Positions 41,155 through 49,667 of a stretch of DNA of 51,215 nucleotides are shown here, one piece after another. Location of the stretch: positions 1 to 51,215 of the forward strand of contig CASFWX010000044.1 of NCBI GenBank assembly GCA_949298545.1, in the 5' to 3' direction. A program made the position numbers and the translations under genes. The DNA comes from an uncultured Verrucomicrobiota bacterium. Lineage in GTDB: Bacteria > Verrucomicrobiota > Verrucomicrobiia > Opitutales > Intestinicryptomonadaceae. Each line of letters opens with the position of its first letter. The first letter of the stretch is position 1. Under the pieces are notes generated by a model. That model made no database searches. It was given only the letters and a program-made list of their open reading frames with translations, and was not told the origin of the DNA.

Positions 41155-42552
41155 ATGTTCAGGTTGCTGTTTCCTTTGTTTGCTTGTCTTCTAAGCTGCC
41201 TTCCATTTAAGGCGCAGTGTGCTGACATTTCAGATTTGTTTAAAGAGCGTTCTAAAAGTTTGGTTTGCGTGCGGTTTGTCGTAGAGAGAGAAGAAAGCCG
41301 CGAGCAGAATTGGACTTGGGGCAGTTTAGCCAATGAGGAAGGTCTAATTTTAATTCCAAGTTTTCAAGTGCCTTACGAGCGCATATCCGCACTTAGAGAA
41401 TTCAAGGTGTTTTGGAACGGCTGCGACCCAGACGGTGTTGATGCGGAGTATCTCGGCCGCGATAAGCGCGGATTAATAGATTATATTCGTTTAAAAGAGG
41501 TACCGGAAGATTTGGTTCCCTTGTCGCGGTTTGTCCGCGGCAAGCCTCCAAAGATAGGCGATAAGGTTTGGGGAGTGGGAATGTATTCCAAGGAGATAGA
41601 ATGGTTGCCGCGTTGCTATACTTCATATGTGAGCGTTTTAATTGACAAGCCTCTATTGAGCTATTATTGCGATTCAAAAGTCGCACAAATAGGAGGTCCG
41701 GTTTTCAACATGCAAGGCGATTTTATTGGATTTGCATTCTGTCGTGTCGAAAAAATTTATATCATTGCAGACCAGAAATTCAATCAAGCACTTATAAAAT
41801 TTGCCAGTCCCGACTCGTCGGATTTCTTTTATTCGGCAGAAGAATTCGATAAGCTAACCAAAGATTTGCCGTCAACCCCGGAGGGAGATATATTGCCATG
41901 GATAGGGGTAATTCAAGTGCAGACGCTTAAGCGCGATGTTGCCAAACTCATGGGGCTCGAAAATAAAACAGCAATTGTCGTTGGGGACGTTATAGATAAA
42001 TCTCCTGCGCAGAAAGCTGGAATCTCCAAGGGCGATATCATTCTTTCTATTGACGGCAAAGAGTTGGAACATTTTGTTTCGGAACCATTCCTTTATATGG
42101 ATTTTGCTTGGAAACTTATGGAAAAAAAGCCCGGCGATAAAGTGTCGTGGGGAGTAATTTCAGCAGGGGAATCCCAGCCAAAGAACGTCGAGATAGTATT
42201 GGCTAAAGATCCGAAGGATTTCCGCAGAAGCGAATATAAATATTTTAAGCGCCTCGGCTTTTCCATCAGAGAGTTTTTACTTGATGATTCCATTAATCGC
42301 AGGATTTTGAAGCTCGATGTAGACGCGGCAGTAGTGCAGTTTGTAAAACCTAACAGCCCTGCCAGTTCCGCTTTGCCTACGCCACTTTCCAAAGGAGATA
42401 TGCTGAAAGAAATAAATTCGCGCCCGGTGAACAGCTATTCTGAAGCTGTAAAAGTGCTTTCAGAAATCGCCGAAGATAAAAATGCCAAAGATCTCGTATT
42501 GCTGGTCGAAGACTTCAATGAAACGAAAGTGATAAGGATAAAGCTCGACTAA
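41155..42552 (+). CDS. HtrA-like protein with degenerate protease domain and two PDZ domains
   Basis: The 465-residue product has a signal peptide (about 1-22, MFRLLFPLFACLLSCLPF). A trypsin-like domain (30-210) follows in which the catalytic histidine is missing and the usual GNSGGP reads QIGGPVFN, so the serine is lost; only an Asp-like position (LIDYIRLK) is kept. Two PDZ domains follow: one with DVIDKSPAQKAGISKGDIIL (about 275-305), the second near VDAAVVQFVKPNSPASSALP. It should be a periplasmic binding protein, not a protease. ATG 41155 opens the signal peptide; a TTG at 41119 is the only upstream choice. It heads the TonB operon and abuts the next gene by one shared base. Confidence 0.82.
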   Translation: MFRLLFPLFACLLSCLPFKAQCADISDLFKERSKSLVCVRFVVEREESREQNWTWGSLANEEGLILIPSFQVPYERISALREFKVFWNGCDPDGVDAEYLGRDKRGLIDYIRLKEVPEDLVPLSRFVRGKPPKIGDKVWGVGMYSKEIEWLPRCYTSYVSVLIDKPLLSYYCDSKVAQIGGPVFNMQGDFIGFAFCRVEKIYIIADQKFNQALIKFASPDSSDFFYSAEEFDKLTKDLPSTPEGDILPWIGVIQVQTLKRDVAKLMGLENKTAIVVGDVIDKSPAQKAGISKGDIILSIDGKELEHFVSEPFLYMDFAWKLMEKKPGDKVSWGVISAGESQPKNVEIVLAKDPKDFRRSEYKYFKRLGFSIREFLLDDSINRRILKLDVDAAVVQFVKPNSPASSALPTPLSKGDMLKEINSRPVNSYSEAVKVLSEIAEDKNAKDLVLLVEDFNETKVIRIKLD

Positions 42553-43169
42553 TGAAAAAAATTGCGTTTTTTGCGCTTTTGTTCCCGTTCCTGTTCAATC
42601 TCTGCCTTTCTGAGAAGACATCGGCTGAGGCGGAGAATTCGTATGCGGCGATTGAAGCTATGGTTCGCGAATCCACGGATTTGCTTTCTGAAAACGCGTC
42701 GGCAGATGAGAAATGGCGCAGGGAGAAAGCCGAAATGCAATCCCAAAGAGATGTATTGTTGGCGCATATAAAGATTCTCGAGGATAAAATTGCCGCACTT
42801 GAGGCAGCATTGCAAGATCTCCATTCGAGAAATGCCGATGCGGACAAGAGGATTCTTCTGCTCGACGAGGCGGAAAAAAAATTCGAAGAGCAGACAGACA
42901 AGTGCATTCAAAACCTGCTTTCAAACGCCGCTGCGCGTAGCATTTTAAAAGAAGCGCACGCCATGCCTCAAAATCTCGCTGATTGCGATCCGCTTGAAAA
43001 ATTCGCCCTTTTTTCAGATGCGGTAAAAATACTTCTTCGCGCGGACACGGCGCTTGAACGAAAGCCGGGTTTTGTTTCAACCGGACTCTTTTCCCGCTTT
43101 TCCGGAACAGGCGGGGAAGGCGTAGTTTTCCTAAAAAAGACATCATCTGGCCTGGAGGGGAGCGAATGA
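42552..43169 (+). CDS. periplasmic coiled-coil protein (DUF3450-like position) of TonB operon
   Basis: The 205-residue product has a signal peptide (FFALLFPFLFNLCLS) and a coiled coil at about 60-115 (DVLLAHIKILEDKIAALEAA, then LDEAEKKFEEQTD), followed by a helical tail. In many TonB-ExbB operons a DUF3450 protein with signal and coiled coil sits just before the large ExbB, and this gene occupies that place; I am not certain it is a true DUF3450 member. It overlaps its downstream neighbour by 4 nt. Confidence 0.65.
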   Translation: MKKIAFFALLFPFLFNLCLSEKTSAEAENSYAAIEAMVRESTDLLSENASADEKWRREKAEMQSQRDVLLAHIKILEDKIAALEAALQDLHSRNADADKRILLLDEAEKKFEEQTDKCIQNLLSNAAARSILKEAHAMPQNLADCDPLEKFALFSDAVKILLRADTALERKPGFVSTGLFSRFSGTGGEGVVFLKKTSSGLEGSE

Positions 43170-44428
43170 AGCCAGTTTTAAAAATATTTTTTCTTTATTT
43201 GCTGTCTGTTTCCTTCGCGAGCGGAAGCGGCGATGTTGCTGGGCTTGCGGATTGGGCGAAATCTGACCTCCAAACGGCGCGCGAGAATTTTTCAAAGGCC
43301 GAATCTGCGCGCGGCTCCGAGCGTAAAAAATTGTCTGCTGAGCTTTCCGCATTGGGGGAAAAACTTGCGTCGCTTCAAAAGAGGATCGACGAGTTGGAGC
43401 AGCTAAAACGAAAGGCTGAAAATACTGGCAGGCTTTTGCAATACAAGGAATCGCGCGCCAAAGAAATGGCGTATGCGCTGTCAGCGTTTGCAGGTTCAGA
43501 CGATATCCCGGGCTCATTGTCGAATTTTAGTAGCTTTGCCGAAAAAATTATGGCTCGGGAAACTTCAAAAATTCTTTCCCCCGAACTTCCCCAAAAGTGT
43601 GATGTTTCGGATTTGCGGGGAGATATTTTGTCTGGCGAGAGTTTTCGTGTAGGGGCTTTTCGCTATTTTGTTTCTGGCGACAGGGCGGGGTTTCTCTCAG
43701 CGGATTCTGTCCTGTATGGCGAGGATTGGGGAAGGGATATACGGAATTTTTTCGAAGGGAAATCCGACGCAATACCAGCCGATTTGAGCGGCGGTGAACT
43801 TTATAAGCGAGAGCGGAGCGGCGGTGGAATAGCTTCAGATTTCGCGCGCGGAGGCGTGTGGATGTGGCCTATAGCATTTTTCGGATTGATATCTCTTGGA
43901 GTTTGCGTGTTGAAGGCGTTTAGTTTTTCACGCCTGCGCCGCGCGCCTGATGGAACTGTAAAAAGAATATGTACTGCGCTCGATTCCGGAGACGAAGGCA
44001 GGGCTCTAAAATTAAGCGAGTCTTTAGGCGAGCCTTATTCGGATATGCTTTCCGAACTTATAAAATCGCGCGGGCTCGGGCAGGCTACGCTCGAGGAGTT
44101 ATCCTACGAATATATGTTGCGCGCCGGAGACAGGCTATTTTCAAAACTTTCAATATTGTCCGTCAGTGCTTCGGTATCTCCGCTATTCGGTTTGCTCGGA
44201 ACTGTTACGGGCATAATAAAAACTTTTGGGGATCTTTCGACTTACGGCGCTGAACAGGCCAGAGCCATTAGTGCGGGCATAAGCGAGGCCCTCATCACGA
44301 CCGAATATGGTCTTGTTGTAGCGATACCGGCATTCGTGGCTCACGTATTGTTTTCCAGAAGGGCAAAGGCAATAATATCGGATATGGAAAAAATAGCTTC
44401 CGGTTTTCTCGGAGCTTTGGAGAAGTGA
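43166..44428 (+). CDS. exbB: MotA/TolQ/ExbB-type proton channel with large periplasmic N-terminal domain (TtpC-like)
   Basis: The 420-residue protein has a signal peptide, a periplasmic part with a coiled coil (about 55-95, LSALGEKLASLQKRIDELEQ) and a globular region to 225. An ExbB/TolQ domain follows from about 228 (MWPIAFFGLISLGVCVL) with the conserved FGLLGTVTGIIKTFGDLSTY and SEALITTEYGLVVAIPAFVA helices. This is the TtpC type found beside TonB2 systems in Vibrio and relatives. It uses proton flow to energise TonB. It lies 1 nt before the second exbB. Confidence 0.88.
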   Translation: MKPVLKIFFLYLLSVSFASGSGDVAGLADWAKSDLQTARENFSKAESARGSERKKLSAELSALGEKLASLQKRIDELEQLKRKAENTGRLLQYKESRAKEMAYALSAFAGSDDIPGSLSNFSSFAEKIMARETSKILSPELPQKCDVSDLRGDILSGESFRVGAFRYFVSGDRAGFLSADSVLYGEDWGRDIRNFFEGKSDAIPADLSGGELYKRERSGGGIASDFARGGVWMWPIAFFGLISLGVCVLKAFSFSRLRRAPDGTVKRICTALDSGDEGRALKLSESLGEPYSDMLSELIKSRGLGQATLEELSYEYMLRAGDRLFSKLSILSVSASVSPLFGLLGTVTGIIKTFGDLSTYGAEQARAISAGISEALITTEYGLVVAIPAFVAHVLFSRRAKAIISDMEKIASGFLGALEK

Positions 44429-44429
44429 C

Positions 44430-44975
44430 ATGGATTCGTTTTGCGAGGCTTTTATAAAAATATTCGAGGCAGGGGGAGTGTTAATGTACCCTATTGTCGC
44501 TATGGCTTTTTTCCTGTATTTCTCGGGGTTTGAAGTTTGTTTTAGAATGAGGCGCTGGAATAAAATATGTTCCGACGATGCGCTTTTTAAGGCTGCTTAT
44601 TCCAGATATGTTTTGTCTCTTCCACGCCCCCCAGGAGAGTCTTTTGCAGATCTAAAAAAAACATTCTCACTGCTCCGTTCAGATTTGACATCCGGCATAG
44701 ACAGGCGTTTGGCAACACTTAAGGCGCTTTCCGCGGCCGTCCCCCTCTTGGGACTTTTAGGAACTGTCTCGGGCATGATGCTTTCGATATCTTCGGCGGC
44801 AAATGATCCCTCGGGGGTTGCGGAAGGAATTTCAAGCGCTTTGATTACTACTCAAGCCGGGCTCGTCGCAGCCATTCCTGCCTGGATAGTAGTCGTTTTT
44901 GCGGGGGCGCAAACCCAGCGCTTGATGATAAGCATAGCACAAAGGGAATCCGATTCCATTAGGAGGGCATTATGA
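44430..44975 (+). CDS. exbB: ExbB/TolQ-type proton channel subunit, short form
   Basis: The 181-residue protein has three membrane helices: VLMYPIVAMAFFLYFSGFEV near the start, and the PLLGLLGTVSGMMLSI and SSALITTQAGLVAAIPAWIV pair that forms the channel. The GTVSGMM and TTQAGL motifs are characteristic. It forms the inner-membrane motor with ExbD. The stop overlaps exbD by 4 nt. Confidence 0.92.
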   Translation: MDSFCEAFIKIFEAGGVLMYPIVAMAFFLYFSGFEVCFRMRRWNKICSDDALFKAAYSRYVLSLPRPPGESFADLKKTFSLLRSDLTSGIDRRLATLKALSAAVPLLGLLGTVSGMMLSISSAANDPSGVAEGISSALITTQAGLVAAIPAWIVVVFAGAQTQRLMISIAQRESDSIRRAL

Positions 44976-45379
44976 GCTTGCGCCGACCCAGATTTGACGA
45001 GGAGAACGCCGTCGAAGCGATAAATATATCCCCGCTTATAGACGTTATTTTTATTCTCCTAATATTTTTTATCGTCACAATGTCTTTTGCCGACGGAGCT
45101 GCCATGAAGCTTGAAGTTCCGAAAGCTGCCAGCGCCGTTCGTTCAGAGGCGTCTGCCGTCACGCTTGTTTTGGACGAAGATTCCTCAGTCTTCCTCGACG
45201 GAGTTCGCTACGGCGTATCCTCGCTGCAGGCTCCGCTAAAAGAGAAGCTCGCCAATACGGGAAAAATAGTAATACGCTGCGACTCCCGCGCCAATGTCAA
45301 AGGTTTGGTGGAAATTATGGATTGCGCAAAGCTTTGCGGAGCGCGCGAAATTTACGTGGGGGTGGATAAAAAGAAATGA
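44972..45379 (+). CDS. exbD: ExbD/TolR-type transport motor subunit
   Basis: The 135 residues have the ExbD signature: INISPLIDVIFILLIFFIVT with the proton-carrying aspartate in the membrane segment (Asp24 region), then a periplasmic domain with VTLVLDEDSSVFLDG and KIVIRCDSRANVKGLVEIMD. It pairs with the two ExbB proteins. Overlaps of 4 nt with both neighbours show translational coupling. Confidence 0.93.
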   Translation: MSLRRPRFDEENAVEAINISPLIDVIFILLIFFIVTMSFADGAAMKLEVPKAASAVRSEASAVTLVLDEDSSVFLDGVRYGVSSLQAPLKEKLANTGKIVIRCDSRANVKGLVEIMDCAKLCGAREIYVGVDKKK

Positions 45380-46074
45380 ACGAAGCAAATGCCAGTTTTG
45401 CAAGGCGTTCCGATTTTGCCCCGAGTCTGCTTTGCGCGGCTTTGCTTACGGCGGCTATGTTTTCCATATTGCCATTCTCAACGGGCGGCAATTTCGCATC
45501 CGAGCTCTCTCTGGGAAAGCCTGTCAAAGTATGGTCTTTAGAGAAGAGTTTTTCGTCGGAGACTTCTTCTCCTAATTCCGCCCGTGGCCTTTCGCTTGAT
45601 GTTCCATCTATTTCGCCGGAATTGCCTATTCCGGATTCTTCAGAAATCCTCTCCATTCTCGAATCGAATATTTTTCCGCGCGGCATTCAAATGGCAGATA
45701 TTTCCGAATCACCGGAGAAATCTTTTGTTATGCGGGAATTTGCCGTCTCCTCGGACTCGCGGAACTTTTCTTCGGCGGTATTTGAACTTTCGTCTCTTGA
45801 CAAAATTCCTCGAATGCTTCGGCATGCGGCCGTAAAATATCCCCAAAATCTTTTTGAGGCAGGCAGGGAAGGGGAGGTTCGGCTTTCAGTAGTAATAGAA
45901 TTCGACGGGACTCTCACCGTGGAAGGAGTTGAAGATGGCAGCGATGCAGATTTTATTGAATCGGCTCGTTCGGCGGTCGAAAAAATGCTTTTCGAAGTTC
46001 CTACCAGGGGTGGAATGCCTGTAAGGGCACGCTTTATTCTTCCGATACCTTTTAAAATTCAAAACGGCAGATGA
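45376..46074 (+). CDS. tonB: TonB-like energy transducer
   Basis: The 232-residue protein has an N-terminal membrane anchor (about 16-35) and a C-terminal TonB domain (about 150-232): KYPQNLFEAGREGEVRLSVV, then FDGTLTVEGVEDG, and the end MPVRARFILPIPFKI. The linker is Ser/Pro-rich but lacks the EP/KP repeats of classical TonB. It should span the periplasm and pull on outer-membrane TonB-dependent receptors. Its place after exbB-exbB-exbD makes the call firm despite weak linker similarity. No receptor gene is in the window. Confidence 0.82.
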   Translation: MNEANASFARRSDFAPSLLCAALLTAAMFSILPFSTGGNFASELSLGKPVKVWSLEKSFSSETSSPNSARGLSLDVPSISPELPIPDSSEILSILESNIFPRGIQMADISESPEKSFVMREFAVSSDSRNFSSAVFELSSLDKIPRMLRHAAVKYPQNLFEAGREGEVRLSVVIEFDGTLTVEGVEDGSDADFIESARSAVEKMLFEVPTRGGMPVRARFILPIPFKIQNGR

Positions 46075-47333
46075 AAAAATTTTGCGCGATATTTCTGTCT
46101 TATCTCTCATTCAGCATTTCTCCGGCAGAGGATGCGGCTCGGGATAGTTTTGAATCGCTCTTTGGCAATGTGCCGTCTGTTTCAAAGAAAGAGGCGGAAT
46201 TGCTTAGGTCGGCGGCGAATTCCGGCAGCGACGAGGAGGCTTTGAAGATTTTGGAGGCTTCGCGTTCCGAAGATTGGTTCGGGGCGGGAGCTTCCTTCAA
46301 TTTGGGGAATGCGTATTATAGAATGGGCGCCTATTCCGACGCGGCGCGTGCATACAATGCGGCAATTAAAAAAATGCCTGCCTTTTTTATGGCTCGAAAG
46401 AATTTGGGCTTTGCCCTGTCTGCCTTGGGCGACAGAGAGGGTGCCCGGGGAGAATTTTTAAAAGCATTGGCTTTATCCGGCGGATCGGATTCGGATATTC
46501 TTCTTTGGCTTGCTTCTATGCACCTTGAAAAAGGAGATTTTTCATCGGCATTAACTTGTTGCAATCAGGCTCTTGTATACTCGCCGGGATTGGAGCGGGC
46601 AAAGTTTTATAAGGCTCTTTCACTTTGCGAATTGAAGCTTAATGACGAAGCTGAAAAGCTTTGTCTGGAACTTTTGTCAGACAGGGCGAATAACGCCGAG
46701 GTCATGAAGCTGCTTGCGCGTGTGAGAGCCGCGAAAGGAGACAGGCGTGGGGCGATCGCAGCACTTAAAATACTGTCGGCGGCGGGAAAGTGCGATGCCG
46801 GCACTTCGGAGTTTCTCGGGGCGCTATACTATTCAGAGGGGCTTTACGGGCTTTCAGCTGCCACTTTGGGAAAGCGGAGGGCGGTTGATTGCGCTTATGC
46901 GGCTTTCAGGTCGGGCGATATTGAATCCGCTTTAAAAATTGCCCAGAGCGCGCGAGGCGAACCAGGTGCTTCCAAAGTAATAGCTTTGTGCCACTTGTTC
47001 TCTGGGGATTTTAATTCGGCATTTGAAACTTTTTCATCAATACCTAAAAACTTGTCGCCAGATCCGGAACTGGATTTCTATGCCGCGCGCGCGGCTGCCG
47101 CTTTGGGAAAAATTTCGGAGGCGATATCGCTTTATTCATCGGCAGCGCAAAGCGCCGGTTTTGAAAAGGCTGCAATGTACGGCATTTTAGCGGTTTATTC
47201 CCGCAATGGGGATATTTTTAATGCCTTGCAAACGGCGAGAAAAATAGAATCCTCTTTTCCTTCTGATGAAATCGGAAAGTACAGGAAAAGATTGGAGGAT
47301 CGCTTAAATGACATGGAAAAGCCCGCACGGTAG
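46071..47333 (+). CDS. periplasmic TPR-repeat protein of the TonB operon
   Basis: The 420-residue product has a signal peptide and about ten tetratricopeptide repeats, for instance GAGASFNLGNAYYRMGAYSD, then ARAYNAAIKKMPAF, LLWLASMHLEKGDFSSALTC and ERAKFYKALSLCELKLNDEA. TPR proteins follow TonB2-type systems in other bacteria and help uptake, perhaps as a scaffold for the transducer. It overlaps tonB by 4 nt and folP by 26 nt. Confidence 0.88.
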   Translation: MKKFCAIFLSYLSFSISPAEDAARDSFESLFGNVPSVSKKEAELLRSAANSGSDEEALKILEASRSEDWFGAGASFNLGNAYYRMGAYSDAARAYNAAIKKMPAFFMARKNLGFALSALGDREGARGEFLKALALSGGSDSDILLWLASMHLEKGDFSSALTCCNQALVYSPGLERAKFYKALSLCELKLNDEAEKLCLELLSDRANNAEVMKLLARVRAAKGDRRGAIAALKILSAAGKCDAGTSEFLGALYYSEGLYGLSAATLGKRRAVDCAYAAFRSGDIESALKIAQSARGEPGASKVIALCHLFSGDFNSAFETFSSIPKNLSPDPELDFYAARAAAALGKISEAISLYSSAAQSAGFEKAAMYGILAVYSRNGDIFNALQTARKIESSFPSDEIGKYRKRLEDRLNDMEKPAR

Positions 47334-48135
47334 AAAGCTTCCTGAACGCGTCGGTCCGCCGCTGATAATGGGAATTCTAAATGTTTCTTCGGATTCCTTT
47401 TCAGATGGAGGGGAATATTCCGATATGGGTTCAGCGCTTGAAAGGGTGGCTTGCATGCTTCAAGAGGGAGCCGATTTTATAGATATTGGAGCCGAATCTA
47501 CCCGCCCCGGTGCCGTTGAATTATCAGAGTCCGCAGAAATGGATCTCCTCATGCCAAAGCTTGAAAAAATCCGCGCGGATTTTCCGGATTTGGCGATATC
47601 CGTAGATACATATAAGCCTTCAGTCGCCCGCGCTGCAATTTCTGCCGGGGCGGATATCATCAACGACGTTAGAATGGGAAGCGGGGAAAATGCTTATCCT
47701 ATGGCTCAAACTGCCGCGGAACTTGCATGCCCGATTATAATCACCCACAATAGCAGGGGCAGAAACTTTAAAATATCGCACTTCTTGAGCGAAATGGATT
47801 CCCTCGTATCGCTTGCGATGTCCGAAGGAATGGTCAAATCCCAAATAATTCTCGATCCCGGCATAGGCTTCGGAAAAACCGAGCGGGAAAACATTGAGAT
47901 ATTGCGCGAGCTTTCAAAGTTGCGCGAGCTCGACTGCCCGGTTCTCCTCGGCGTTTCAAGGAAATCCATGTTTAAAGGAATCGTGGGTGACGACTTTTCC
48001 GATAGGGACGACGCAAGCGCTGCAGTGTCTGCCATAGCCGCCTTTCAAAATTCCGCCGACATATTGCGCGTGCACGACGTCAGAAAAACTTTCAACGCAG
48101 TCAAAACCGCATATAAAATAGGATGGACGAAATAG
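47308..48135 (+). CDS. folP: dihydropteroate synthase
   Basis: FolP joins p-aminobenzoate and the pterin diphosphate; it is the sulfonamide target. The 275-residue barrel has PLIMGILNVSSDSFSDGG, DIGAESTRPGA, ISVDTYKP, DIINDVRMG, ILDPGIGFGKT and VLLGVSRKSMFKG, all conserved pterin, pABA and phosphate contacts. It overlaps the TPR gene by 26 nt and folB by 13 nt. It is the first of three adjacent folate genes. Confidence 0.95.
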   Translation: MTWKSPHGRKLPERVGPPLIMGILNVSSDSFSDGGEYSDMGSALERVACMLQEGADFIDIGAESTRPGAVELSESAEMDLLMPKLEKIRADFPDLAISVDTYKPSVARAAISAGADIINDVRMGSGENAYPMAQTAAELACPIIITHNSRGRNFKISHFLSEMDSLVSLAMSEGMVKSQIILDPGIGFGKTERENIEILRELSKLRELDCPVLLGVSRKSMFKGIVGDDFSDRDDASAAVSAIAAFQNSADILRVHDVRKTFNAVKTAYKIGWTK

Positions 48136-48497
48136 TAATAAAAAATTTAAAAGTCAGGGGAAGGCACGGTTGCTTTGCCGCCGAGCGCGATAAGCCCGGA
48201 GATTTTGAAGTCTCCATGAGACTATTTTTGGACTTTTCTCGCGCAGCTCAAAGCGACGAGCTATCCGACACGGTTGATTACCCTTCCGCAATGAAAATTG
48301 TCGAAGAGGTTTTTTCCGGACCGAGCGTTAGGCTCATAGAAAAACTTGCCGATAAAACAGCAAGAGAGTTATTCGTCCGATTCCCAGTTTTAGAGGCGGC
48401 GGAGATTGAAGTTGCTAAATTGGGGGTTGATGTCGGATTTGAATTTGGAAGAATATCTGCCGCAATAAGGCGAAACAGATCGGAGTATGGCATATGA
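48123..48497 (+). CDS. folB: dihydroneopterin aldolase
   Basis: FolB cleaves dihydroneopterin to 6-hydroxymethyl-dihydropterin. The 124-residue protein starts IVIKNLKVRGRHGCFAAERD (the family RG.HG motif), has DTVDYPSAMKIVEE and RLIEKLADKTA near the active site, and ends with a strand pair typical of the T-fold. It supplies the substrate of FolK, encoded next with a 4-nt overlap. Confidence 0.92.
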   Translation: MDEIVIKNLKVRGRHGCFAAERDKPGDFEVSMRLFLDFSRAAQSDELSDTVDYPSAMKIVEEVFSGPSVRLIEKLADKTARELFVRFPVLEAAEIEVAKLGVDVGFEFGRISAAIRRNRSEYGI

Positions 48498-48970
48498 GAA
48501 GAATAGTGTTGGCGATAGGTTCTAATGAGGGCGACAGGCGGGGAAACCTTGTAAGGGCGCTCTCGGAAATAAGCGAGTTCGCATCGCTTTTGGCTCATTC
48601 CATGATTTACGAGACGCCCCCGGAGGGGTATTTTGAACAGAGAGATTTCTTAAACGCGGCTATCCTTGCCGAGACTCCGGAAGATCCTTTCTCGCTCTTG
48701 CGCCTATGTAAAAAAACTGAAGCGAAGCTTGGCAGAAAAGCAAATTTCCGCAATGGCCCCCGCCCGATAGATATCGACATAATTTTTTACGAGGGGGTTG
48801 AAATTCACGATGAGCTTCTCGAGATACCCCATCCCAGATGGAGCGGCCGCGATTTCGTTTTGACCCCACTGCAGGATTTGTTTGCCCTGCCGGAAATGTC
48901 TATATTTGAAGACGCGCGCGCGGCATTGATGTCGCGCCCAAAAAAATTCAGACCCTTCGGAGCATTTTAA
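48494..48970 (+). CDS. folK: HPPK, 6-hydroxymethyl-dihydropterin pyrophosphokinase
   Basis: FolK transfers diphosphate from ATP to the pterin before FolP acts. The 158 residues show LAIGSNEGDRRGNL, IYETPPEGYFEQRDFLNAA, CKKTEAKLGRK and the signature GPRPIDIDIIFYEG with the catalytic aspartates, then HPRWSGRDFVLTPL. Length is normal. It follows folB with a 4-nt overlap and precedes rsmI by 1 nt. Confidence 0.95.
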   Translation: MRRIVLAIGSNEGDRRGNLVRALSEISEFASLLAHSMIYETPPEGYFEQRDFLNAAILAETPEDPFSLLRLCKKTEAKLGRKANFRNGPRPIDIDIIFYEGVEIHDELLEIPHPRWSGRDFVLTPLQDLFALPEMSIFEDARAALMSRPKKFRPFGAF

Positions 48971-48971
48971 A

Positions 48972-49667
48972 ATGCCTTCCTCCGCCGGAATACTTTATAT
49001 TGTCGCCACCCCAATAGGAAACCTTCGCGATATTTCTGAGCGCGCAATTCAAACATTGCGCGAATGCGATTTGGTTGTTTGCGAAGACACGCGGGTTACG
49101 GGCGCTTTGCTTGCCAAACTCGGAATTTCCAAGGAGATGTTTGTGTGCGAAGATTCGCGCGAAAGGAGGGTGTGCCCGGTTCTTCTCGAAAAATTGCGCG
49201 GAGGCAAAAATGTGGCTGTCGTTAGCGACGCCGGAACTCCGCTCGTAAGCGACCCAGGATTCAGGTTGGTTCGCGCTTGCCGCAAGGAGGGAATAAGCGT
49301 AGTCCCTGTGCCGGGCGCGTGTGCGGCAATGGCGGCTCTTTCCGCTTCTGGATTGCCATGCGATTCATTTCTCTTCGCTGGATTCCTTCCTCCTAAGACT
49401 TCAGCAAGGAGGAATTTTTTCGAGAAATATAAAAATTTTCCGCATACGCTGATTTTTTATGAGTCTCCGCACAGGATAGACAAATTTGTTTCCGACGCGC
49501 TCGAAATATTCGGAGAAAATAGAACAGTATGCATTGCGAAGGAAATGACAAAATTACATGAGGCATTCTTCGTGGGCCGCTTGGGAGATGTCCTAAAAGC
49601 TTTGCTTGTTGCCTCTTTGAAAGGCGAGTTTTGCGCGCTTATAGCGCCTGAAGATTTCGAGTTGTGA
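48972..49667 (+). CDS. rsmI: 16S rRNA (cytidine1402-2'-O)-methyltransferase
   Basis: RsmI methylates the 2'-O of C1402 in the ribosomal P site using S-adenosylmethionine. The 231-residue protein begins ILYIVATPIGNLRDISERAI and has CEDTRVTGALLAK, VVSDAGTPLVSDPGFRLV, FAGFLPPK and IFYESPHRI, the full signature. It is shorter than E. coli RsmI (286) because the C-terminal helical part is missing, as in several phyla. It overlaps the Ppx/GppA gene by 4 nt. Confidence 0.96.
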   Translation: MPSSAGILYIVATPIGNLRDISERAIQTLRECDLVVCEDTRVTGALLAKLGISKEMFVCEDSRERRVCPVLLEKLRGGKNVAVVSDAGTPLVSDPGFRLVRACRKEGISVVPVPGACAAMAALSASGLPCDSFLFAGFLPPKTSARRNFFEKYKNFPHTLIFYESPHRIDKFVSDALEIFGENRTVCIAKEMTKLHEAFFVGRLGDVLKALLVASLKGEFCALIAPEDFEL

